Shown in pieces: positions 18,139 to 24,024 of a stretch of 64,000 bases of DNA. The notes under the pieces were generated by a model, which searched no databases, had not been told where the DNA came from, and saw only the letters and a program-made list of their open reading frames with translations. The stretch is from Massilia endophytica (GTDB taxonomy: Bacteria > Pseudomonadota > Gammaproteobacteria > Burkholderiales > Burkholderiaceae_D). Made by a program: the position numbers and the translations under genes. Position 1 is the stretch's first letter, and every line of letters starts with the position of its first letter. The stretch spans positions 4,092,001 to 4,156,000 of the forward strand of contig NZ_CP088952.1 in NCBI RefSeq assembly GCF_021165955.1, in the 5' to 3' direction.

Positions 18139-19920
18139 CTAGGCAACACGCGGATGTTTCTTATAGAAGTCTTCAATGACCGCAGTAATATTTATGAGTA
18201 GAGGATCAAACCCAGAAAAATCAATGTGATCAGCATTCGGTCTAACTATTTTGTGGGCAAAAACCGTTTTACCAAAGTGCCTACCGTTATCTGCCTTGTT
18301 CTTTCTGCAAAAAGTCTTCCCGTCTAAGGATTCGTCCAGCACATTCTGACCGAAGAGGTCTTCTATCATTGACTCTTCTTTTCCCAGAAGCGGAGTAGGA
18401 ACGAGGTACAAGTTTCCCATCACAAAAATATAGGGCGCCGTTCTATCGATGTCTACACCCTTCTTTCGCAGAACCTCCAGAGGCCGTCCACCGCCTATAG
18501 CTCCAGCATCATTATCGATCAATATTATGAAAGGATGTTGCTGTTTCGGCCGAACGAAACGATGAAGCTCTGATAGATAATTCTTGATCAGCTTACCCAA
18601 ATCGCCAGTACCACCACTCCCAAGACCGAGCATCCTGCCACTGTTTGTCTTCACATACTTATACAAACGCGGAGTAATCGTTATTTCGTTCGTCTCCGAA
18701 ACCTTCGCCAGCATAGGAAAATCGGCAGCCCTACTCCGTATAGCATGGATCAAATAGACGTTATCAGTCTCGCCTTCACAAAGAATTACCGGGCAAGGTG
18801 CCGCAAAAAATTCTTTATACAATAAAAAGCGACGATATAAATTGTCCTTGCCAGTACTTGCAGTTAGTCGCTTCTCATCTACACCTGTTTTTTCGCCTTC
18901 TTTTCTCTTCCCCCCTTTCTTCAGTGGCAGGGAAGAATTGTATTTGTCTACGCTTTCAATAAAGCCAAGCATTCCATGCAGTTCTTCAGCCGTGCCTGCA
19001 ACATCGGCCAGAACCCACTCACCGGCGTTATTTTTGACCCTTCTCTTACGCTCGAAATGCCCCACGGTGAGCAATCTATTTACCATTGCTCTCACAGTGC
19101 GTCTGTATTCCTTCTTAACGTTTATTTTCCGATTAACAATAAGCCCAGTTACATCTTGACGGGAGTCCTTGAATTGCATCCGTGTTTTCTTAATGTTAAC
19201 GGCGAACCCAGAGCTTTCGATTAGACATTGCAGCTCATTCCCTATATGCCAGACTCTAGAATCCTCAACATCACAAATGGCGATCGCGGAGGGGAATTGG
19301 GGATCGTTTGTCGAAAAGGTGATATCATCAGCGTAGCGGGTGTACCGGCATCCAACGCGTGCCGCAAGCTTAGCCAAGTGGACATCGAGAATATGTCCAA
19401 TCAAATTAGAAATAACCGGTGAGCAAGGACTTCCTTGTGGAAGTGAATTCCCAGAGCAAGCGATTTGCGCAAGAATTGTTGCTATGCTAGGGGCAAGCTC
19501 AAATTGCCGGTCTCTGATGAAATAGCCGCGAACGCGGCCAAAGTTAATGGCCGTAAAGAAGTTTTCTAGATCAATATTAAACACCCATCGCTTTGCACGA
19601 TGATTACTTGCATTTGTGAATATCGATTTATTTTTACGAAACGCATGTGAAGATTGATATCTATACTGATGGACCGCATTCAGTTCATCGAGACAATGAT
19701 CCAGTACATTCGCCAGTTTCTTCTGCAAGGCCTTAACTTTGTCGATAGGAGCCTTGATTTCACGTACACCACCGCTACGTTTAGGTATGGAAAACGACGT
19801 ATATTTATTTTCGTCTGAGATTTGATACAAGATATACGCCAATGCAGCGGGCTTATAGCCCAATAGGTCGGCCACATCGTTTAAAGAGCTTGCTTTTTTT
19901 AACGCAGCCAACTGTGTCAT
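18139..19920 (-). CDS. retron reverse transcriptase with C-terminal TOPRIM domain (Ec67-like)
   Basis: The 593-residue protein has a reverse transcriptase domain at about 40-320. Asp117 lies in N-I-D-L-E-N-F-F, P-Q-G-S-P at 161-165 and the catalytic Y-A-D-D at 196-199. The retron-specific N-A-x-x-H is N-A-S-N-H at 103-107, and V-T-G is at 257-259. A linker follows, then a TOPRIM-type domain: C-E-G-E-T-D (Glu382) and I-D-N-D-A-G (Asp469, Asp471). Retron Ec67 (Eco2) has the same RT-TOPRIM fusion and similar length; there the RT makes msDNA and the TOPRIM part is the toxic effector in phage defence. The ATG at 19920 was chosen because a GTG at 19971 lies inside the predicted ncRNA. Codon and base use are AT-richer than both neighbours, a sign of transfer. 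Confidence 0.93.
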   Translation of the reverse strand: MTQLAALKKASSLNDVADLLGYKPAALAYILYQISDENKYTSFSIPKRSGGVREIKAPIDKVKALQKKLANVLDHCLDELNAVHQYRYQSSHAFRKNKSIFTNASNHRAKRWVFNIDLENFFTAINFGRVRGYFIRDRQFELAPSIATILAQIACSGNSLPQGSPCSPVISNLIGHILDVHLAKLAARVGCRYTRYADDITFSTNDPQFPSAIAICDVEDSRVWHIGNELQCLIESSGFAVNIKKTRMQFKDSRQDVTGLIVNRKINVKKEYRRTVRAMVNRLLTVGHFERKRRVKNNAGEWVLADVAGTAEELHGMLGFIESVDKYNSSLPLKKGGKRKEGEKTGVDEKRLTASTGKDNLYRRFLLYKEFFAAPCPVILCEGETDNVYLIHAIRSRAADFPMLAKVSETNEITITPRLYKYVKTNSGRMLGLGSGGTGDLGKLIKNYLSELHRFVRPKQQHPFIILIDNDAGAIGGGRPLEVLRKKGVDIDRTAPYIFVMGNLYLVPTPLLGKEESMIEDLFGQNVLDESLDGKTFCRKNKADNGRHFGKTVFAHKIVRPNADHIDFSGFDPLLINITAVIEDFYKKHPRVA

Positions 19921-19941
19921 ATGCTTTTCTATGGCGAAGGA

Positions 19942-20074
19942 GAGACCTGCGGAAACTCTTTGGCGGCGCACGGCTCACCATGACTACTTCTGCTAGGATA
20001 TCGATAGGAAGCATAGCCCCCCACAATTGATACACGTATCGCGAATCGCGACACAAGGTCTGACCGCAGGTCTC
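19942..20074 (-). ncRNA. predicted retron msr-msd RNA
   Basis: On the minus strand this 133-nt segment starts with GAGACCTGCGG (20074-20064) and ends with CCGCAGGTCTC (19952-19942). This is a perfect 11-bp inverted repeat ending 21 bases before the RT start codon, the position and form of the retron a1/a2 repeats. Inside are a short hairpin TCGCG-ATT-CGCGA soon after a1 (msr side) and an imperfect 37-nt hairpin at 20018-19982 (12 pairs with offset two-base bulges), a plausible msd stem. By analogy with Ec67, the G at RNA position 15 (coordinate 20060, in TCAGAC) is a candidate branching guanosine. Function is inferred from position and structure only. Confidence 0.78.
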
Positions 20075-20377
20075 GGCAATACAATAGCATGCGACCAAAA
20101 CTATAATCAATACCAATTTCGAGCGCGGCTTATCTTGTAAAGAGATAACTATTATCGTCGCCACTTGTCGTTCACGGTACTTCCAGCGTCTGCGAGAAGT
20201 TGAAATCCTCCGCCGTTTAGGACTGAAATGAGCGAGTAAATGAGAGAGTAAAGACCTTGTCGGGATGACTCTGCTCGCAACCGACGCATTGCTGCAGGTA
20301 AGGGACATAGGAGCGTGGAAATGTTGGCGTCTGCGGAGTAGTGGACGTCCAATGACTGCCCAGCGTGAGTTCTGTCG
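20075..20377. other. AT-rich gap between retron RNA and ybaN; no gene seen
   Basis: This 303-base interval carries the candidate retron promoter at its left end. Overlapping short frames exist but have no coding character and one runs through the predicted ncRNA. The composition is AT-richer than the surrounding genes up to about 20300, which suggests that the acquired segment ends between there and the ybaN stop codon. Confidence 0.5.
20081..20110 (-). promoter_or_regulatory. candidate sigma-70 promoter of the retron
   Basis: Reading the minus strand, TTGATT (20110-20105) and TATTGT (20086-20081) are separated by 18 bases. Initiation about seven bases after the -10 box would fall at or next to the first base of the a1 repeat (20074). 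Each hexamer matches consensus at four of six positions; the support is the exact spacing relative to the predicted RNA 5' end. Confidence 0.45.
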
Positions 20378-20743
20378 TTATTGCTCCCGCATCGTGGGCA
20401 CGTAGCGCAGCAGGAAAAGCGTGACGGCGGCGCCGATCAGGGCAAGCATGGCGATCAGCACCGGTTTGCCTGTCTTGACCATCGAGTAGCCCAGCGATAC
20501 CCACATCAGCAGCAGGATCACGACCTTGCCACGCAAGGGGAGCCCTCGCCCCTCCTCGTAGTCTCGCAGATATTTCCCGAACACTGGGTTCGTGCGCAGC
20601 CAGTTGTGCAGGCGGGTCGAGCCGCGCGCAAAGCAGGCTGAAGCCAGCAGCAGGAAGGGCGTGGTCGGCAGCAGCGGCAGGAAAATGCCGAGCACGCCAA
20701 GCGCCACCGCAAGCACGCCGATCAGGTTGAGCACGAGTTTCAT
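20378..20743 (-). CDS. YbaN/DUF454 family inner membrane protein
   Basis: The 121-residue protein opens M-K-L-V-L-N-L-I-G-V-L-A-V-A-L-G-V-L-G and continues with F-L-P-L-L-P-T-T-P-F-L-L-L-A-S-A-C-F-A-R-G-S, the YbaN (DUF454) signature. A conserved S-x-R-L-H-N-W-L, then N-P-V-F-G-K-Y-L-R-D-Y, and two more membrane segments complete it. No biochemical function is established for the family. It diverges from the PAAR gene with 107 bases between starts. Confidence 0.9.
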   Translation of the reverse strand: MKLVLNLIGVLAVALGVLGIFLPLLPTTPFLLLASACFARGSTRLHNWLRTNPVFGKYLRDYEEGRGLPLRGKVVILLLMWVSLGYSMVKTGKPVLIAMLALIGAAVTLFLLRYVPTMREQ

Positions 20744-20850
20744 CGGCGCATCCTACCACCAGTCTGCCCTTCTGCATCTCTTGCGTTGCGTCAAGATAGC
20801 GGCCTCGTCCTTGACTAGATTGAGCATTCCACCAATCGAAAAGGGATGCC

Positions 20851-21417
20851 ATGGTCAGCAGATATCACATCACCGTCGGTGCGAGCACGACGGCGGGCGG
20901 CAAGGTCATTTCCGCCAATTCGTTCAGGTCGATCAACGGCGCCACGGTCGCCTATGCCGGCGACCAGGTTTCCTGCCCCGCGTGCAACTCGGTCGGCGTG
21001 ATCCAGCCTGACGGCCCGCGGCTCAGCGACGTCTTCAATGGCAAGCAGGTAGCGCTGAGCGACGATCTCTGCATCTGCAAGTGCGTCCCGCCGCCACGTC
21101 TCATCGCCAACCAGGGCTTCTCATACCAGACCATCGAGGCCAATTCGCACACGATAGCGGCGGCACGAGCTGCGGCTGCCGAGACAGCGGCAAACCTCAA
21201 TGCCGCTGGCAGCAGCATCCCCACCACCGACGCCATTCCCCTCCTTCTGCTGGACCGCGACACCGAACAGCCTTTCAAACATTGCCGCTACCGCCTGGAG
21301 CTCGCGGACAAGGTCATCGACGGGACGACAGACCATCATGGTGCGACACGGCCGCTGACGGCCAAAGAGCGGGCGTCCTTCATCAGGTGGTACGTCGAAG
21401 AGACGGATGCGGCATGA
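20851..21417 (+). CDS. PAAR-domain protein (type VI secretion spike tip)
   Basis: The 188-residue product carries a PAAR motif in about residues 5-90: G-A-S-T-T-A-G-G-K-V-I-S-A, G-D-Q-V-S-C-P-A-C and G-P-R-L-S-D. PAAR proteins cap VgrG in the type VI secretion needle and carry effectors. The C-terminal part, L-L-L-D-R-D-T-E-Q-P-F-K-H-C-R-Y-R-L-E-L, followed by G-T-T-D-H-H-G, looks like the transthyretin-like tail seen on VgrG and PAAR proteins that load cargo. AAGGG lies six bases before the ATG. It is 18 bases upstream of the next gene; no other type VI genes are nearby. Confidence 0.87.
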   Translation: MVSRYHITVGASTTAGGKVISANSFRSINGATVAYAGDQVSCPACNSVGVIQPDGPRLSDVFNGKQVALSDDLCICKCVPPPRLIANQGFSYQTIEANSHTIAAARAAAAETAANLNAAGSSIPTTDAIPLLLLDRDTEQPFKHCRYRLELADKVIDGTTDHHGATRPLTAKERASFIRWYVEETDAA

Positions 21418-21435
21418 GGCGATGGGAAGCATGCC

Positions 21436-22479
21436 ATGTCCAACTCCTACTTCCCCAAGCACAAGTACCACGGCATTGCGGTAGGCCAGAACCTCCAGCC
21501 TATCGAGGACTGCAAGGTGCATCATTTTGTCGGGCCTGCTGCGACGGTGGAAAAAGGCATCGCCAGCTTTCAGCTGACGCCCGAACATTTGTGGATGACC
21601 TTCCAGAAGGAAGCCGAAGACCTGATCAAGGTGAACGGCAGGTTCATCGAGGACATCGATGAACGGAACCGCCGTATCAACGCTGCCTACGCGAAGCTCT
21701 GGCTGGCGGACAAGCGCTTTCAGTGGGCAGGGCTGGCAGCGTTCGCGTCCAAACAGGTTGGCTGCGGCCTGCTGCATGCGCGGACGTTGTCGGAAAGGAA
21801 CCGGCAAGAACTCGAAGCTGCCCGGCGTTGGGCCGGCAGCAGCGCCGAGGCGGCGGCAATGGAGGCGATGCCGATGATGATCCGGAGCGGCGCGGACTTC
21901 GTACATGACCGCCTGGGGTTCGGGAACATGCACTTGTTCCTCGACATCTACCCGCTTCATCGCTTCTACATGGAGCGCGGCCTGGCTGAATTGGATGCTT
22001 ACTTACCCAACCGGCAGAACATCGCCGCGAAGGTTGAATGGAGGGCGAAGAATTATTTGAAGTTCGGCGTCCCTTTCCAAGAGATCCGAAGAGGATTCAA
22101 ACGAATCGAGGAAGGAGATCTCTCGGAAGAAGTAAAGGCGCTCGCCTGGCATGAGCAAGTGAACATTTTGCAGGCGATCCTCTACAACGATCCTCACATG
22201 CAAGATGCACTGGCCAAAAACCAGCTCGCCTGGGCAATGAACTTCCCATCCGGTGTGTATTTGGAGATTCAGTTGACTCTCTCCGCGCAGTGCAAAGCAA
22301 AGGATGGCTGGACCTCGTACTTCCCAAAACTGCGTGGAGCAAAGCTCTGGGTGGTTGACGAGCGAATGCAATTCGTCGCCAGAGCCGCTGCGCGCTTTGA
22401 CGAGTTGTTGAAAGGCGCACAGCGGCCCTATGTTGAGGAATCACTGCGCAAGATCGCAGCAGGGGGAGGTGTAGAGTGA
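21436..22479 (+). CDS. unknown protein downstream of PAAR, candidate type VI cargo/effector
   Basis: The 347-residue protein has no signal peptide. It has a mixed helical pattern with a strongly conserved-looking core N-R-R-I-N-A-A-Y-A-K-L-W-L-A-D-K-R-F-Q-W followed by A-G-L-A-A-F-A-S-K-Q-V-G-C-G-L-L-H-A, and F-L-D-I-Y-P-L-H-R-F-Y-M-E-R-G. I have seen similar proteins beside PAAR genes (possibly the DUF2515 group), but the family name is unverified. I see no obvious nuclease, lipase or peptidase motif. Its position between a PAAR gene and a small membrane-anchored gene with coupled translation suggests cargo plus immunity. This is inference. Confidence 0.6.
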   Translation: MSNSYFPKHKYHGIAVGQNLQPIEDCKVHHFVGPAATVEKGIASFQLTPEHLWMTFQKEAEDLIKVNGRFIEDIDERNRRINAAYAKLWLADKRFQWAGLAAFASKQVGCGLLHARTLSERNRQELEAARRWAGSSAEAAAMEAMPMMIRSGADFVHDRLGFGNMHLFLDIYPLHRFYMERGLAELDAYLPNRQNIAAKVEWRAKNYLKFGVPFQEIRRGFKRIEEGDLSEEVKALAWHEQVNILQAILYNDPHMQDALAKNQLAWAMNFPSGVYLEIQLTLSAQCKAKDGWTSYFPKLRGAKLWVVDERMQFVARAAARFDELLKGAQRPYVEESLRKIAAGGGVE

Positions 22480-23216
22480 AGCGATATAGCGTGGCGATCT
22501 TGCTTGGGGTCGCGGTGCCCTCTATCGGGATCGGTATTTGGCAATACGCTTCTGTTCCAATCAAGGCGCCGACCGTTCTGGCGTTCCGGGTTGGCCAGCC
22601 TTTTGAAGAAGTTGTCGAGGCCTCCACTTATCCAGTGCTGGAACGCTCAAACGCTCCAAGCAACGATCTGCACATTCAGTCTGGAGAAACCTTCGTCACC
22701 GAACCTGCCGTGGTGCTCTGCTTTAATGACCCGCAACACGGATTTGTTCTCCCCCCCACGAAGTTCGCTCTCGTAGGCTACATGCACAATGTGGTAGACA
22801 CAGTCTCCACATCACCCATGCTGGAAAAACTGTCCTTTGACCAGGCAGTAGTCGTGCTGGAAGATCTGCAGAAGCAATTCAAGGCAGGGGGCTGGGAGCC
22901 GTGGGAAAAGGATGGCAGCAAGTGGTTCGACTTGAGCCCGGAAGGCAAGAAGCGGCTGTACAGAAGGATGTTCGAGCCAGGCTATAGCCAGTCGGCTGAA
23001 CTGCGCGTCCCGAAAAAGTACGAAATGACTTTTCGGCTCAAATGTACCGACGGCTGCTGGCCGGGGGAGGCGCCGCCTTACCTGTTCCTGGTGGATGTTG
23101 GCGTTGGCGCCGATACCGTGGGAAGCGAGCCGGGCGACCCCGAAGTGTGGGAGGAAACATATCCCGGCAGGGTGGTGTCCACCGCTAACGCGCGGTTCAA
23201 GTGCCCAGCAGGATAG
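22476..23216 (+). CDS. membrane-anchored protein, candidate immunity partner
   Basis: The 246-residue product has an N-terminal membrane anchor or uncleaved signal (S-V-A-I-L-L-G-V-A-V-P-S-I-G-I-G) and an otherwise soluble domain expected in the periplasm. Two pairs of Cys (for example R-L-K-C-T-D-G-C-W) could form disulfides there. The start is the GTG at 22476, which overlaps the previous stop (GTGA) and follows GGGGGAGG by six bases, so expression is coupled to the upstream gene. I recognise no family. The layout fits an immunity protein for a periplasm-delivered effector, but nothing in the sequence proves it. Confidence 0.6.
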   Translation: MKRYSVAILLGVAVPSIGIGIWQYASVPIKAPTVLAFRVGQPFEEVVEASTYPVLERSNAPSNDLHIQSGETFVTEPAVVLCFNDPQHGFVLPPTKFALVGYMHNVVDTVSTSPMLEKLSFDQAVVVLEDLQKQFKAGGWEPWEKDGSKWFDLSPEGKKRLYRRMFEPGYSQSAELRVPKKYEMTFRLKCTDGCWPGEAPPYLFLVDVGVGADTVGSEPGDPEVWEETYPGRVVSTANARFKCPAG

Positions 23217-23227
23217 CCCCGGAAAAG

Positions 23228-23253
23228 AAAATGGCCGCTTGCGCGGCCATTTT
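23228..23253. terminator. bidirectional hairpin between the PAAR cassette and pilA
   Basis: An 11-bp perfect stem (AAAATGGCCGC / GCGGCCATTTT) with a TTGC loop lies between two convergent genes. The outer A/T pairs provide the U-tract on either strand, so it can terminate both the PAAR cassette and pilA. Confidence 0.88.
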
Positions 23254-23270
23254 CAGATCATGCCAGGTGC

Positions 23271-23729
23271 TTAGACCTTCGGACGGTATTTTTCGTCCAG
23301 GGTGCTGGTAGCGTCGATGGTGGTTTTGCAGCCAACGCCGGGAGCGCAGGTCAGTTTGTAGACCACGGTCTTGTCTTCGATGGTGCTGTTGCCGGTCAGG
23401 ACGGCGGTCACGGTGCCGACGGTGTCGGAAGTGCCAGCGGCAGTCACGGACTTCACGTAAGCGCTCTTGATGTTGGCAGCAGCTTCCAGACCCAGGGTGG
23501 CATTGGTGGTGCTGGCGGACAGGGTACCTTCATTGAAGGCCTGGCCGATAGCGAGGCGGGCCGGAGCGGTGATCGAGTTCACTTCGCTGGCTTTGGCTTT
23601 CATGGTGTAGTCGGAGTAGGCGGGGATTGCCACGGCGGCCAGAATGCCGATAATCGCCACGACGATCATCAGTTCGATCAGGGTAAAGCCGGCTTGTGCT
23701 TGTTGCTTCATCATTTTCATGGATTTCAT
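23271..23729 (-). CDS. pilA: type IV pilin (PilA)
   Basis: The 152-residue prepilin has leader [14 protein letters not shown] cleaved before [14 protein letters not shown], with Glu at mature position 5. A conserved Y-S-D-Y follows and a C-terminal disulfide pair is present (L-T-C-A-P-G-V-G-C). It is the major-pilin type used for twitching, adhesion and DNA uptake. The ATG at 23729 has AGGAG eight bases upstream; the frame continues far upstream but has no pilin features. A sigma-54 site lies 53 bases before the start. Minor pilins and assembly genes are not in the window. Confidence 0.94.
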   Translation of the reverse strand: MKSMKMMKQQAQAGFTLIELMIVVAIIGILAAVAIPAYSDYTMKAKASEVNSITAPARLAIGQAFNEGTLSASTTNATLGLEAAANIKSAYVKSVTAAGTSDTVGTVTAVLTGNSTIEDKTVVYKLTCAPGVGCKTTIDATSTLDEKYRPKV

Positions 23730-23781
23730 TTTGCGACTCCTCAGGTTTTGAACACGGTGTTGGGTACCACACTTGAGGTAG

Positions 23782-23797
23782 AGCAATCGGCGTGCCA
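23782..23797 (-). promoter_or_regulatory. sigma-54 (-24/-12) promoter of pilA
   Basis: On the minus strand TGGCACG-CCGA-TTGCT matches the RpoN consensus (TGGCACG-N4-TTGC) at every defined position. Initiation about 12 bases downstream gives a leader of roughly 40 nt before the pilA ATG. pilA is RpoN/PilR-controlled in other proteobacteria. Confidence 0.9.
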
Positions 23798-24024
23798 GCC
23801 CAATTAGGGGCCTAAAACCGGCAAAACATGATCGCTTCGATAACAATCGTTGACAGAATTTGTCAAAATGGCGCGCCAGGATTGTCACATCGCCGCCAGA
23901 AACTGACAGATTGACGAAATTTGTCAGTCCCCCCAGCCAACAGGAACGCGTCTTTCGCGGCGACCGGCGCATACATTCCACAATGTAGCGCTCCTGCTAT
24001 CCTTTCGCGGAGGAATGTGTGTGA

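Noticed and set aside
19853..20308. 151-codon frame over the retron RNA
   Set aside because: It overlaps the RT gene start and the inverted-repeat RNA region, has no ribosome site and no family resemblance.
20851..23216. Part of a full type VI secretion locus
   Set aside because: No VgrG, Hcp, TssB/C, ClpV or TssJKLM genes are in the window; only the PAAR cassette is present.
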